Source: Bacillus gobiensis
Lineage (GTDB): Bacteria > Bacillota > Bacilli > Bacillales > Bacillaceae
Direction of reading: 5' to 3'
Assembly (NCBI RefSeq): GCF_001278705.1
Contig: NZ_CP012600.1
Location: 1,178,190 to 1,242,189, forward strand
Length of the DNA: 64,000 bases
The notes beneath the pieces were generated by a model that searched no databases, was not told the DNA's origin, and saw nothing but the letters and a program-made list of their open reading frames with translations. The number at the start of each line of letters is the position of its first letter. Position 1 is the stretch's first letter. The translations under genes were made by a program, and so were the position numbers. Below, one piece after another: positions 1-9,005 of the stretch.

Positions 1-32
1 CGAATGTCTTTACCGCTGTTTTTATTTGTCAT
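1..32 (-). CDS. sspP: Small acid-soluble spore protein P, 5' end only
   Basis: Only the first ten or so codons are inside the window (MTNKNSGKDI, start ATG at 32). They match the start of B. subtilis SspP (MTNKNTSKDM). SspP is a minor spore-core protein made late in the forespore. It lies 21 bp behind sspO on the same strand, as in B. subtilis, with a GGAGG-type ribosome site just upstream of the ATG. The identification rests on ten residues plus gene order. Confidence 0.75.
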   Translation of the reverse strand, partial: MTNKNSGKDI

Positions 33-53
33 CTATCGTTACCTCCGTGGGAC

Positions 54-200
54 TTACCTGTTGGTTTTTCTTTTTTTATTGTTTTGTCTTTCCTCTTCAG
101 TTAATACCTCTTGGTGTTCCTCGTTATAGCCGGCACCTCTGCCTTGCGCCTTTGCTGCATTCATGCCATTTACGACATGATTGGCTTTTCGCTTAGTCAA
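54..200 (-). CDS. sspO: Small acid-soluble spore protein O
   Basis: A 48-residue protein beginning [19 protein letters not shown] and ending in a Lys/Arg/Asn-rich tail. It is the same length as B. subtilis SspO and very similar to it. The start is TTG at 200, preceded by GAGGTGA, so an ATG-only gene finder would miss it. SspO is a minor spore-core protein. The gene is divergent from citB and forms an operon with sspP, the arrangement seen in B. subtilis. Confidence 0.9.
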   Translation of the reverse strand: MTKRKANHVVNGMNAAKAQGRGAGYNEEHQEVLTEEERQNNKKRKTNR

Positions 201-248
201 AATGTCTTCACCTCATCTATAGTGTGACCGTCTATCTGAAAAAGAAGC

Positions 249-275
249 ATAAGGTGTTCTTATCAATTTTGATAA
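249..275 (+). promoter_or_regulatory. Probable CcpC operator upstream of citB
   Basis: ATAA, seven bases, TTAT at 249-263 is an exact fit to the dyad bound by CcpC, the citrate-responsive LysR repressor of citB in B. subtilis. A further ATAA half-site at 272-275 follows, as at the B. subtilis promoter. The spacing between dyad and half-site was judged by eye. The exact -35 and -10 of citB are ambiguous in this AT-rich stretch. Confidence 0.6.
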
Positions 276-381
276 ATACATTGATATTTACTTATGTATA
301 AAATTACTTTAAAATAAATTTGTAGAAGATTATGCAAATAAACGTTGAAATTGATCTTGACCTAAGGGGGATTTAAACTGA

Positions 382-3105
382 ATGGCAAATCAGCAGAAGC
401 TTGTTAAAAATGATGTATTTCAAGCAAGAAAATCATTTACTGTGAATGGAAAAACGTACTATTATTATTCATTAAAAGCATTGGAAGAACAAGGAGCAGG
501 AAAGGTTTCAAGACTTCCTTATTCCATCAAAGTATTGTTGGAATCCGTTCTTCGCCAAGTAGACGGCAAAGTCATTACGAAAGAACACGTGGAAAATCTG
601 GCAAAATGGGGTACGTCGGACGTCAAGGAGATCGATGTTCCTTTTAAACCGTCGAGAGTTATTTTACAGGATTTCACTGGCGTTCCTGCAGTCGTTGACC
701 TTGCCTCTTTACGTAAAGCAATGGATTCCGTTGGGGGAGATCCTGACAAAATCAATCCTGAAATCCCTGTGGATTTGGTTATTGACCACTCAGTACAGGT
801 AGATAAAGCAGGTACCGAAGATGCATTGGCAATCAATATGGATCTCGAGTTTGAACGAAACGAAGAACGATACAAATTCTTAAGCTGGGCAAAGAAAGCC
901 TTCGATAATTATCAAGCAGTACCGCCTGCAACAGGTATCGTCCACCAAGTGAATTTGGAATATCTTGCAAGCGTTGTCCATGAGCAAGAGATAGACGGAG
1001 AAACTGTTACCTATCCGGATTCTCTAGTCGGTACCGATTCTCATACGACGATGATCAATGGGATTGGCGTTCTTGGATGGGGAGTTGGCGGTATTGAAGC
1101 CGAAGCAGGTATGCTTGGTCAGCCATCTTATTTCCCAGTTCCAGAAGTGATTGGTGCAAAGCTTGTCGGTAAGCTTCCTAATGGAACGACAGCAACCGAT
1201 TTGGCGCTTAAAGTGACACAGGTTCTTCGTGAAAAAGGTGTAGTTGGCAAGTTTGTTGAGTTTTATGGTCCTGGTGTTGCTGAACTTCCATTGGCCGATC
1301 GTGCAACGATTGCGAACATGGCTCCAGAGTACGGAGCGACTTGCGGATTTTTCCCTGTCGATGATGAAGCTCTGGTTTATATGAAGTTAACCGGCCGAGA
1401 AGACAAGCATATCGATGTTGTAAAAGAATACTGTATACAAAACGGCTTATTTTATACTCCTGATGCAGAGGAGCCTGAGTTTACTGATACAGTTGAAATT
1501 AATTTGTCAGAAATCGAAGCTAATCTTTCAGGACCTAAACGTCCTCAGGATTTAATCCCGCTTTCTGCAATGAAAGAAACATTTCATAATCATCTAACCA
1601 GCGCTGCCGGCAACCAAGGTTTTGGTTTGGAAGCAGATGAAATCAATAAAGAAGTAAAATTCAAGCTGGCGAGCGGAAAAGAAACGGTCATGAAAACAGG
1701 TGCAATTGCGATTGCAGCGATTACCAGCTGTACAAATACGTCAAACCCTTACGTATTGGTTGGTGCTGGCCTAGTTGCAAAAAAAGCGACGGAGCTTGGC
1801 ATGCAGGTTCCTGATTACGTAAAAACATCACTTGCGCCAGGTTCAAAAGTTGTTACCGGATACTTAGTTAATTCCGGACTTCTTCCTTATCTTCGCGAGC
1901 TTGGCTTTAATCTCGTCGGCTACGGATGTACGACATGTATCGGAAACTCCGGCCCATTAGAGCAAGAAATTGAAGAAGCGGTCGCAGAAAGTGATTTATT
2001 GATCACATCAGTTCTTTCCGGGAACCGTAACTTTGAAGGAAGAATTCATCCGCTAGTGAAAGGAAACTATCTTGCATCTCCGCCGCTCGTCGTTGCCTAT
2101 GCACTAGCAGGAACAGTCGATATCGATTTAAAAACAGATCCAATCGGTGTTGATAAAGACGGCAAGGATGTCTATTTTGACGACATTTGGCCAACGATGG
2201 ATGAAATCAACCAAGTAGTAAATCAAACAGTAACTCCTGAATTGTTCAAAAAAGAATACGAGCACGTCTTTGATGACAATCAACGTTGGAATGAAATCGA
2301 AACAACGGACGAAGCATTGTACAAGTGGGACACTGAGTCGACGTACATTCAAAATCCGCCGTTCTTTGAAAACCTGTCAGTTGAGCCGGGAACGGTTGAA
2401 CCTCTGAAAGGGCTTCGTGTCGTAGGTAAATTTGGCGATTCGGTCACAACAGATCACATTTCGCCTGCCGGAGCGATTGGTAAAGACACCCCTGCTGGTA
2501 AATACCTTCAGTCTAAAGGTGTTTCACCGCGTGACTTTAACTCTTACGGTTCAAGACGCGGTAATCATGAAGTCATGATGAGAGGAACGTTCGCGAATAT
2601 CCGGATTAAAAACCAAATTGCTCCTGGAACAGAAGGCGGTTATACAACCTTTTGGCCAACTGGGGAAGTCACTTCGATTTATGAAGCGTGCATGAAATAC
2701 AAAGAAGAAGGCACCGGCCTTGCCGTTCTTGCCGGTAAAGACTATGGCATGGGATCATCCCGCGACTGGGCGGCAAAAGGAACAAACCTTCTTGGTATTA
2801 AAACAGTAATAGCCGAAAGCTTTGAAAGAATTCACAGAAGCAATCTAGTATTGATGGGAGTTCTTCCTCTTCAATTTAAACAAGGTGAAAACGCCGAAGT
2901 ATTAGGGTTAACTGGAAAAGAAACCATTGAAGTGGATATTGATGAAACAGTTAAACCTCGAGATATCGTTACGGTTAGAGCGACGAGTGAACAGGGTGAG
3001 GTTACATCATTTGAAGCCCTCGTTCGTTTTGACAGCGAGATCGAAATTGATTACTATCGCCATGGCGGTATCCTGCAAATGGTACTTCGCGAAAAATTGA
3101 AGTAA
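382..3105 (+). CDS. citB: Aconitate hydratase A (aconitase)
   Basis: 907 residues, close in length and sequence to B. subtilis CitB/AcnA. It isomerises citrate to isocitrate in the TCA cycle and, in B. subtilis, also acts as an RNA-binding protein when iron is low. The three 4Fe-4S cluster cysteines are visible: one in ITSCTNTSN (about residue 450) and two in [10 protein letters not shown] (about 516-525). The swivelling-domain motif [10 protein letters not shown] is near residue 795. The start ATG follows AAGGGGG at a good distance. A CcpC-type operator lies upstream and a strong hairpin terminator follows, so the gene is probably monocistronic. Confidence 0.98.
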   Translation: MANQQKLVKNDVFQARKSFTVNGKTYYYYSLKALEEQGAGKVSRLPYSIKVLLESVLRQVDGKVITKEHVENLAKWGTSDVKEIDVPFKPSRVILQDFTGVPAVVDLASLRKAMDSVGGDPDKINPEIPVDLVIDHSVQVDKAGTEDALAINMDLEFERNEERYKFLSWAKKAFDNYQAVPPATGIVHQVNLEYLASVVHEQEIDGETVTYPDSLVGTDSHTTMINGIGVLGWGVGGIEAEAGMLGQPSYFPVPEVIGAKLVGKLPNGTTATDLALKVTQVLREKGVVGKFVEFYGPGVAELPLADRATIANMAPEYGATCGFFPVDDEALVYMKLTGREDKHIDVVKEYCIQNGLFYTPDAEEPEFTDTVEINLSEIEANLSGPKRPQDLIPLSAMKETFHNHLTSAAGNQGFGLEADEINKEVKFKLASGKETVMKTGAIAIAAITSCTNTSNPYVLVGAGLVAKKATELGMQVPDYVKTSLAPGSKVVTGYLVNSGLLPYLRELGFNLVGYGCTTCIGNSGPLEQEIEEAVAESDLLITSVLSGNRNFEGRIHPLVKGNYLASPPLVVAYALAGTVDIDLKTDPIGVDKDGKDVYFDDIWPTMDEINQVVNQTVTPELFKKEYEHVFDDNQRWNEIETTDEALYKWDTESTYIQNPPFFENLSVEPGTVEPLKGLRVVGKFGDSVTTDHISPAGAIGKDTPAGKYLQSKGVSPRDFNSYGSRRGNHEVMMRGTFANIRIKNQIAPGTEGGYTTFWPTGEVTSIYEACMKYKEEGTGLAVLAGKDYGMGSSRDWAAKGTNLLGIKTVIAESFERIHRSNLVLMGVLPLQFKQGENAEVLGLTGKETIEVDIDETVKPRDIVTVRATSEQGEVTSFEALVRFDSEIEIDYYRHGGILQMVLREKLK

Positions 3106-3117
3106 GTCTATGGAATA

Positions 3118-3152
3118 GAAGAGAAGGCCAAGCAAGGCTTTCTCTTCTTTTT
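3118..3152 (+). terminator. Rho-independent terminator of citB
   Basis: A 12-bp stem (one G-U pair) closed by a six-base loop and followed by TTTTT, starting 12 bp after the citB stop codon. Confidence 0.85.
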
Positions 3153-3175
3153 AAATTGTTGAGAGGGAGATTACA

Positions 3176-3685
3176 GTGAAAATTAAATTTTTTGCCGTGG
3201 CTTTTCTTCTGGGATTAACCTGTTTTGCGATTTGGAATGTTTTTACTCATCAAAAGCCTGCAATAGGTATTTCTGAGGGTAATGAAGCTCCGGACTTCAC
3301 ATTGCAAACGTTAGACGGTAAAGCTGTCTCACTTTCAGATTACAAAGGAAAAAAAGTCTTTTTGAATTTTTGGGCGACATGGTGCAAGCCGTGTATTGAA
3401 GAAATGCCAGATTTGGAAACGCTTCAAAATAAAAGTGAGGAAGAGGTGGCCGTATTAGCCGTCAATTTTACATCCTCTGAAAAAAACTCTGCAGCAGTTC
3501 GGAATTTTGCCGAAAAACACAATATTACCTTTCCGGTTTTGTTGGATGAGAAAGGGATCAATGCACGGTATGAGATTATTTCGTATCCGACGACGTTTCT
3601 CATAAATGAAGAAGGAATCATTACAGAAATCAAGCTTGGCAGTATGACATTAAAAGAAATGGAACAAAAGCTATCTGATCTATAA
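3176..3685 (+). CDS. yneN: Membrane-anchored thioredoxin-like protein (YneN/ResA family)
   Basis: 169 residues: an N-terminal hydrophobic anchor (about residues 4-22), then a thioredoxin-like domain with the active site WATWCKPC (Cys about 72 and 75) and the cis-Pro region SYPTTF. Relatives ResA and StoA reduce disulfides on the outer face of the membrane during cytochrome c maturation and spore cortex synthesis. The exact partner of YneN is not known. It sits directly after citB as in B. subtilis. The start is GTG, preceded by GAGAGGGAG. The stop codon lies inside the loop of its own terminator hairpin. Confidence 0.9.
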   Translation: MKIKFFAVAFLLGLTCFAIWNVFTHQKPAIGISEGNEAPDFTLQTLDGKAVSLSDYKGKKVFLNFWATWCKPCIEEMPDLETLQNKSEEEVAVLAVNFTSSEKNSAAVRNFAEKHNITFPVLLDEKGINARYEIISYPTTFLINEEGIITEIKLGSMTLKEMEQKLSDL

Positions 3686-3700
3686 AAGATAGCTTTTTCT
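3667..3700 (+). terminator. Terminator overlapping the 3' end of yneN
   Basis: A ten-base inverted repeat (AAAGCTATCT and its complement) ends in a T-run. The left arm lies within the last codons of yneN. Confidence 0.8.
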
Positions 3701-3761
3701 TATTTGATTTTTGTATGAAGGATGGTATTGATGGTGAAAAATGATTGTGGAGGTGATAGTG

Positions 3762-3887
3762 ATGAAGAAAATGAGACGAAAAACGCTTGAGGAATTGGTT
3801 CTGGAAAATAAACGAGAGCTGATGAATAATACGGAATACATGAGCCAGCTGGAAGAAAAGCTGGATGAGAGGTTTAGGCAAAAGTAA
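3762..3887 (+). CDS. FbpB-like small basic protein
   Basis: 41 residues beginning MKKMRRKTLEELVLENK and ending in charged, helical sequence. The pattern (R/K-rich start, FEELV-type motif, NK, charged coiled end) is that of the Fur-regulated basic protein B family. FbpB of B. subtilis works with the small RNA FsrA in iron sparing. The start ATG is preceded by GGAGGTGAT. I see no convincing Fur box just upstream, so iron control here is unproven. It lies alone between yneN and sspN. Confidence 0.7.
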   Translation: MKKMRRKTLEELVLENKRELMNNTEYMSQLEEKLDERFRQK

Positions 3888-3948
3888 TTTTTTCATTTTT
3901 CTTTCATGTTCTTTTCCTCTTTTGCGCACTCTATGAGTAAAGGAGGGA

Positions 3949-4098
3949 ATGAACATCGGAAACCAACATGACAAGCAATCAAGGTTCGCACCGAATCATT
4001 TAGGAACCAAACCGATTGAAAACAATCGCAACAAAGGAAAAAAAATGAGTGACAAGTCCAATAAACAGCCGGATATTATTCAAACAAAAGGAGAATAG
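3949..4098 (+). CDS. sspN: Small acid-soluble spore protein N
   Basis: 49 residues if read from the ATG at 3949. The APNHLGTKP and QTKGE blocks match B. subtilis SspN. The only ATG sits one base after AAAGGAGGG, which is too close for normal initiation. The family normally starts M-G-N, and here the equivalent I-G-N codon (ATC at 3955) is correctly spaced from that ribosome site. The real start may therefore be the rare codon ATC. tlp follows four bases after the stop, and the two genes are co-transcribed in B. subtilis. Confidence 0.85.
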   Translation: MNIGNQHDKQSRFAPNHLGTKPIENNRNKGKKMSDKSNKQPDIIQTKGE

Positions 4099-4101
4099 AC
4101 A

Positions 4102-4335
4102 ATGACAGAAAACAACCAACCAAACCCGGATAATCGTTCGGACAACGTCGAAAAACTTCAGGATATGGTTCAGAATACAATCGAAAATTTCGAAGAAGCG
4201 GAAGACACGCTGCAATTTGCCTCAAATGATGAAAAAGAACAAATACAAGCAAAAAATAAAAGAAGAGCAGAAAGCATAGAATCGATGCGAAGTGAAATAC
4301 AGGATGAATCGGCCGACCGGCAAAATAATGAGTAA
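4102..4335 (+). CDS. tlp: Small acid-soluble spore protein Tlp
   Basis: 77 residues matching B. subtilis Tlp (thioredoxin-like protein in name only). The block [20 protein letters not shown] is diagnostic. The rest is a long acidic helix rich in Glu, Asn and Gln. It is a minor protein of the spore core, made under forespore sigma-G control in B. subtilis. It has a good ribosome site (AAAGGAGA) inside the end of sspN and is followed by a hairpin terminator. Confidence 0.95.
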   Translation: MTENNQPNPDNRSDNVEKLQDMVQNTIENFEEAEDTLQFASNDEKEQIQAKNKRRAESIESMRSEIQDESADRQNNE

Positions 4336-4336
4336 G

Positions 4337-4359
4337 AACCAGGGTTTCCTGGTTTTTTA
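4337..4359 (+). terminator. Terminator of sspN-tlp
   Basis: A seven-base stem (AACCAGG / CCTGGTT) with a four-base loop runs into six Ts, directly after the tlp stop. Confidence 0.8.
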
Positions 4360-4423
4360 TTTTGGCTAGGAAAATATTCATGTGCTAAGATGAAAGGTGA
4401 TACGTCTTACAGGGGTGAGCAGC

Positions 4424-4840
4424 ATGTATATTTCAAAAAAAGAAATCGAGGTCAGGTATGCTGAAACTGATCAAATGGGAATCGTGTATCATGCCAACTA
4501 TTTGATTTGGATGGAGCTTGGAAGAACGGCCTTAATTCAAGAGATGGGATTTTCCTATGCGGATATGGAGAAAGATGGGATTATCTCTCCCGTAATTGAT
4601 ATCGCTGTCAGCTATAAAAAATCTCTCCATTATGGGGAGACAGCTATCGTATATACGTGGGTTGAAGCATATAACGGTTTTAAAACGACATACGGTTATG
4701 AAATTAAAACGCCGGACAACGAAACAGCGCTGACGGGGACATCTTCTCATATTTGTGTAAAAAAAGAGAACTTTAAGCCGATTCAATTTAGAAAGTATTA
4801 CCCGGAATGGCACAAAGCGTATGAAGAGGCGAAAAAATAA
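4424..4840 (+). CDS. yneP: Acyl-CoA thioesterase, 4-hydroxybenzoyl-CoA thioesterase family
   Basis: 138 residues starting MYISKKEIEVRYAETDQMG. It is a single hot-dog-fold domain with the family motif RYAETDQMGIVYHANYL-type sequence (catalytic Asp in ETDQMG, followed by YHANY). Relatives hydrolyse acyl-CoA thioesters; the substrate of YneP is unknown. I chose the ATG at 4424, preceded by AGGGGTGAG, over an upstream in-frame ATG at 4397. This gives the same length as the B. subtilis protein. Confidence 0.9.
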   Translation: MYISKKEIEVRYAETDQMGIVYHANYLIWMELGRTALIQEMGFSYADMEKDGIISPVIDIAVSYKKSLHYGETAIVYTWVEAYNGFKTTYGYEIKTPDNETALTGTSSHICVKKENFKPIQFRKYYPEWHKAYEEAKK

Positions 4841-4841
4841 G

Positions 4842-5144
4842 ATGGCATTTGGTGTAAAACGCGACGAGCTGAATGAGTGGAAAAGCAATGTTTTGCAAGG
4901 GAATATTGCTTTTCTTACCCACTTTTAGCTGGATGATCGGTATCCCGATTCAACTACAGTGACAAAAGCCGGCTCAAGTGATATCGCAAAGCTTGCTAAA
5001 TGGGGCGAGAAGTACGGGTTAAAAAAAGAATGGATTCATCATCGAACAAAATATCCCCACTTTGATCTAATGGGAGAAAAGCAGCTGATGATATTAAAAA
5101 AAGAGAAGCTATTTGATCATATCAAGCGATTTAAACTAAAATAA
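4842..5144 (+). pseudogene. yneQ: yneQ interrupted by an amber codon
   Basis: The reading frame from ATG 4842 gives MAFGVKRDELNEWKSN and continues without a break to 5144, except for one TAG at 4926-4928. In B. subtilis YneQ the same position is Trp within THYWLDDR, so a single TGG-to-TAG change explains it. The rest is well conserved (KKEWIHHRTKYPHFDLMG). The gene starts two bases after yneP. Function is unknown. It may be a true nonsense mutation or a base-calling error. Confidence 0.85.
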
Positions 5145-5173
5145 CCGCACAAAACGAATGTGCGGTTATTTTA
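5142..5173 (+). terminator. Terminator after yneQ
   Basis: A nine-base inverted repeat (AACCGCACA / TGTGCGGTT) begins at the yneQ stop codon and is followed by ATTTTA. It also lies between convergent yneQ and yneR and could serve both. Confidence 0.7.
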
Positions 5174-5179
5174 GTGGCC

Positions 5180-5467
5180 TTAGGCATATTGAAATTCAGG
5201 TTCTTCCAAGGAAGTGCTGTAACCTACGACGAGATCATGGTCGTCGAAATACCAAACATCCTGCTCTTCGATAAAAAAGGTAATGCCTTCAACTTCAGTG
5301 CTGACGCCGAGATGCTGAGGGCGATCCTTAGCAACACCTAATGAAAATCCTTGTTGAACTGCACTGCAGCCACCGTAGCGAACAAAAAATCTGACATAGT
5401 CGCCATTCTGCAAATCCAATTCGTCTTTATACCAATTCAGCGCATTCGCATCTATTTTGACATCCAT
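5180..5467 (-). CDS. yneR: HesB/IscA-like protein YneR
   Basis: 95 residues, one HesB-like (IscA-type beta) domain. It contains the single cysteine of the RYGGCSAVQQGFS region but not the full three-cysteine set of true IscA/SufA scaffold proteins, as is usual for the YneR/YfhF subgroup. A role in iron-sulfur metabolism is therefore only suggested by fold. The start ATG follows AAGGAGTGG. It is transcribed with or just after plsY on the minus strand, 45 bp downstream. Confidence 0.9.
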   Translation of the reverse strand: MDVKIDANALNWYKDELDLQNGDYVRFFVRYGGCSAVQQGFSLGVAKDRPQHLGVSTEVEGITFFIEEQDVWYFDDHDLVVGYSTSLEEPEFQYA

Positions 5468-5512
5468 TTTCTTTCCACTCCTTATCCGAATGTTTGATTA
5501 GGAAATCGATCC

Positions 5513-6103
5513 TTATAACCAAGTGATTTTCGGTTCCGTTTTATTCATGATCCTCTTTATATTTGCTCGATGCCTGTAAATGACGGCACTCGTCAATGCC
5601 AATACAATGATGATCAGAAAAAGATCACCGGTGAATAAACTGAAAATCACTGCATAGATCCCGGCAAGCATCGACGACAGGGAAACGTATTTTGATAAAT
5701 AAAGCAAAAGAAAGAAGACTCCGATCATTGTAATAAATAACAAAGGGGAATAAAAGAGCAAGACCCCTCCAGACGTAGCTACTGCTTTTCCGCCTTTAAA
5801 TCCTGCAAAAACAGGGAAGATGTGACCTATTACTGCAGCGACACCCAAAAGCAAACATAATGGTGTAACTGTTGGTTCTATAAAAAAATATGGGAGGCTT
5901 GCCGCAATTGTTCCTTTTAATATATCAGAAACAATAACAATTGAACCGGACGGAACGCCTAGTGTTCTAAATGCGTTCGTTGCTCCTAAATTCCCGCTTC
6001 CGTGCTCCCTGATATCAATACCTTTCCCAAGTTTTCCGACGATTAAACCGGATGGAATGCTGCCAAGCAAATAAGCAGCAACAAATAATAAAGCAGTTAC
6101 CAT
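5513..6103 (-). CDS. plsY: Acyl-phosphate:glycerol-3-phosphate acyltransferase
   Basis: 196 residues, a polytopic membrane protein with about five membrane segments. It makes lysophosphatidic acid from acyl-phosphate and glycerol-3-phosphate, the first step of membrane phospholipid synthesis. The conserved PlsY motifs are visible: [11 protein letters not shown] at the N-terminus, [12 protein letters not shown] (about residues 35-46), and the FKGGKAVAT loop (about 103-111). The start ATG follows AAAAGGAG. It is divergent from yneT. Confidence 0.97.
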   Translation of the reverse strand: MVTALLFVAAYLLGSIPSGLIVGKLGKGIDIREHGSGNLGATNAFRTLGVPSGSIVIVSDILKGTIAASLPYFFIEPTVTPLCLLLGVAAVIGHIFPVFAGFKGGKAVATSGGVLLFYSPLLFITMIGVFFLLLYLSKYVSLSSMLAGIYAVIFSLFTGDLFLIIIVLALTSAVIYRHRANIKRIMNKTEPKITWL

Positions 6104-6270
6104 ACTTTTCTTCTCCTTTTCCTGCAGCTAACGTACACCTATTGTACCATGAGAATAGATATTCAGTCGTGATGTTTTTGTAAAGTTTGCTTACAAGAAT
6201 CGTGGCGGTATTCAATTTTTTGAAATAAATCACTAGGATAAGGTACACTACTTACTAAGGAGATGATTAT

Positions 6271-6690
6271 ATGCAAAACCCTTCAAAAGAGGAAATAAAA
6301 AATATTTTAGAAAAGAGCAAACGAATTGCAGTCGTTGGCTTGTCAAATAATTCAAGCCGTACGTCATACATGGTTGCTAAAGCAATGCAGGATGCTGGCT
6401 ATGAGATCCTTCCCGTCAACCCTACAATCGATGAGGCTTTAGGAGTAAAAGCTGTAGGAAGCTTGAAGGAAATCGACGGTCATGTTGATATTGTCAACGT
6501 GTTTCGCCGCTCCGAGCATTTGCCGGCAGTTGCAAAAGAATTTTTAGAAGCCGACGCTGATGTATTTTGGGCGCAGCAGGGAATTGCTAATGAAGAAGCC
6601 TACAAGCTCTTAAAAGCTGAGGGACATCCAGTTATTATGGATTTCTGCATCAAAGTTGCACATTCTTTAACAAAACCGAGTCATTCATAA
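6271..6690 (+). CDS. yneT: CoA-binding domain protein YneT
   Basis: 139 residues forming one Rossmann-like CoA-binding domain. RIAVVGLSNNSSRTSY near the start is the nucleotide-binding loop, and FWAQQGIANEEA lies near residue 95. The family resembles the CoA-binding domain of succinyl-CoA synthetase but has no catalytic part, and its role is unknown. The start ATG follows AAGGAGATG. A plausible sigma-A promoter (TTGAAA, 18 bp, TACACT) lies at about 6218-6247. Confidence 0.9.
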   Translation: MQNPSKEEIKNILEKSKRIAVVGLSNNSSRTSYMVAKAMQDAGYEILPVNPTIDEALGVKAVGSLKEIDGHVDIVNVFRRSEHLPAVAKEFLEADADVFWAQQGIANEEAYKLLKAEGHPVIMDFCIKVAHSLTKPSHS

Positions 6691-6716
6691 AAATCCTTGA
6701 TCATTCAAGGATTTTT
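6690..6716 (+). terminator. Terminator of yneT
   Basis: A ten-base stem (AAATCCTTGA / TCAAGGATTT) with a four-base loop begins at the yneT stop and is followed by a T-run. Confidence 0.85.
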
Positions 6717-6822
6717 GCGTTTTTTAAAGAAATTCATCAGCGAATCAGGTACAATGAAGCTTGGACAGCTTTTGCACTGTAAGAGAATCTCCGTCCCTGC
6801 TTGCTATTTTCTTAAATATTCC

Positions 6823-6851
6823 TTACAATACAAAACATACGTTCGTATTTT
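6823..6851 (+). promoter_or_regulatory. parE promoter with probable LexA box
   Basis: TTACAA at 6823-6828, 17 bases, then TATTTT at 6846-6851 forms a weak sigma-A promoter. The spacer carries AAAACATACGTTCG (6832-6845). This fits the Bacillus LexA (DinR) consensus CGAAC-RNRY-GTTYC except in the first two bases of the left half and the last base. A LexA site between -35 and -10 would repress parEC until DNA damage. About 180 bp of AT-rich leader separates it from parE. Confidence 0.45.
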
Positions 6852-7029
6852 GTAAAACAAATAAAATAAAAACCATCTTGAATTGAAATATAAATACACC
6901 TATAATATTGAATTCAAATATTCCCGAAATATAAAAGAGAGTTAATAAAATCAAAAGTGCTCTCTTTTCAACCGATATGATAAACAAATTATTAATGTAT
7001 TTTGGTCGAAAAGAAAGGGGTTTATTCGC

Positions 7030-8979
7030 TTGGCTATGAAGCAGCAGTTTGATTATAATGATGATTCCATACAAGTACTCGAGGGCCTGGAAGCGGTTAG
7101 AAAACGCCCGGGAATGTATATCGGCTCGACAGATAGCAGGGGGCTCCATCACCTCGTCTATGAGATCGTCGATAATTCAGTGGATGAAGTGCTGGCCGGC
7201 AATGGTAAACACATCATTGTTAAAATACATAAAGATAACAGTATATCCGTCCAGGACCGGGGGAGAGGGATGCCAACCGGGATGCATAAGCTTGGAAAAC
7301 CCACGCCTGAAGTCATCCTCACAGTCCTTCATGCCGGAGGAAAGTTTGGACAAGGCGGATACAAAACGAGCGGCGGCTTGCATGGTGTTGGTGCGTCTGT
7401 CGTTAATGCGCTGTCCGAATGGCTGACAGTCACGATAGAGCGGGATGGAAATATGTACAGGCAGCGCTTTGAAAACGGAGGCAAACCGGCTACCTCATTA
7501 GATAAAATCGGAACGACGAAAAAAACTGGCACACTCATTCATTTTAAGCCTGATCCAACAATGTTCAGCACGATAGCCTATAATTTTGATACGCTTTCCG
7601 AAAGATTAAGGGAATCGGCATTTCTAATCAAAGGCTTGAAAATAGAGTTAATCGATGAACGCAATGATACGAAAGAAGAATATCTTTACGAAACTGGAAT
7701 TGAAGCGTTTGTAAGCTATTTAAATGAAGAAAAGGATCCTCTATGTGAAGTGGTTTCCATTGAAGGCGAGCAAAACGGGATTGAGGTCGATTTTGCCTTC
7801 CAATTTAATGATGGTTATTCTGATAACATCTTATCCTTTGTAAACAATGTTCGCACAAAAGACGGTGGCACACACGAGTCTGGCGCGAAAACAGCACTGA
7901 CCCGCGCCTTTAATGAATATGCCCGCAAGGTCGGCTTATTAAAAGAAAAGGATAAAAACTTGGAAGGAACGGATATTCGGGAAGGATTGGCCGCTATTAT
8001 CTCGGTACGAATACCTGAGGAGATTCTTCAGTTTGAAGGGCAAACCAAAGGGAAACTAGGTACGAGTGAAGCCAGGTCTGCAGTCGACAGTATCATTTCC
8101 GGCCAATTGGCTTATTTTCTTGAAGAAAACAGGGAAACGGCAAGCTTGCTGGTGAAAAAATCTATCAAAGCGTTTCAGGCGAGAGAAGCCGCTCGAAAGG
8201 CAAGAGAAGAAGCAAGAAGCGGGAAGAAAAGAAAGCGGTCTGAGACAACATTAAGCGGCAAGCTGACACCAGCTGGCTCGAGAAACCCCGAAAGAAATGA
8301 ACTTTACCTTGTCGAAGGTGATTCTGCCGGAGGTTCCGCAAAACAAGGGAGAGACCGAAAATTTCAGGCGATTTTGCCTCTTCGGGGAAAAGTGATCAAT
8401 ACAGAAAAAGCAAAGCTGTCTGATATCTTTAAAAATGAGGAAATCAATACGATCATCCATGCCATTGGCGGCGGGGTCGGAGTTGAATTCCAAGTTGAGG
8501 ATATCAATTACAATAAAGTAGTCATAATGACAGATGCGGATACGGATGGCGCCCATATACAAGTACTTCTCCTGACGTTTTTCTATCGCTATATGAAGCC
8601 TCTCATAGAACAGGGGAAGGTATTTATCGCGATGCCGCCCCTTTACAAGGTGAGCAAAGGACAGGGTAAAAAAGAAATCATTGAATACGCTTGGTCTGAC
8701 GAAGAAAAAGATGCTATTCTCAAAAAAGTTGGGAAAGGCACTACGATTCAACGATACAAAGGACTGGGTGAGATGAATCCCGACCAGCTATGGGAAACCA
8801 CGATGAACCCAGAATCAAGAACGCTTGTCCGGGTACGAATCGATGATGCTGCAAGAGTTGAACGAAGAGTAACAACGTTGATGGGAGATAAAGTAGAGCC
8901 GAGAAGAAAATGGATTGAAAAAAATGTAGCGTTTGGACTTGAAGAGGAAAGTAATATTTTAGAAAATGAAACCCTCTAA
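7030..8979 (+). CDS. parE: DNA topoisomerase IV subunit B
   Basis: 649 residues, near-identical to B. subtilis ParE. It is the ATPase subunit of topoisomerase IV, which unlinks daughter chromosomes. GHKL ATPase motifs are visible: EIVDNSVDE (about residue 44), DRGRGMP and the ATP lid GKFGQGGYKTSGGLHGVG (about 100-117). The TOPRIM motifs YLVEGDSAGG (about 429) and MTDADTDGAHI (about 502) follow. The start is TTG at 7030, preceded by AAAGGGG at nine bases; an internal ATG two codons later is less well placed. parC follows 26 bp after the stop. Confidence 0.98.
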   Translation: MAMKQQFDYNDDSIQVLEGLEAVRKRPGMYIGSTDSRGLHHLVYEIVDNSVDEVLAGNGKHIIVKIHKDNSISVQDRGRGMPTGMHKLGKPTPEVILTVLHAGGKFGQGGYKTSGGLHGVGASVVNALSEWLTVTIERDGNMYRQRFENGGKPATSLDKIGTTKKTGTLIHFKPDPTMFSTIAYNFDTLSERLRESAFLIKGLKIELIDERNDTKEEYLYETGIEAFVSYLNEEKDPLCEVVSIEGEQNGIEVDFAFQFNDGYSDNILSFVNNVRTKDGGTHESGAKTALTRAFNEYARKVGLLKEKDKNLEGTDIREGLAAIISVRIPEEILQFEGQTKGKLGTSEARSAVDSIISGQLAYFLEENRETASLLVKKSIKAFQAREAARKAREEARSGKKRKRSETTLSGKLTPAGSRNPERNELYLVEGDSAGGSAKQGRDRKFQAILPLRGKVINTEKAKLSDIFKNEEINTIIHAIGGGVGVEFQVEDINYNKVVIMTDADTDGAHIQVLLLTFFYRYMKPLIEQGKVFIAMPPLYKVSKGQGKKEIIEYAWSDEEKDAILKKVGKGTTIQRYKGLGEMNPDQLWETTMNPESRTLVRVRIDDAARVERRVTTLMGDKVEPRRKWIEKNVAFGLEEESNILENETL

Positions 8980-9005
8980 AGCCACCTGAGGAGGTTTAGG
9001 TACAC

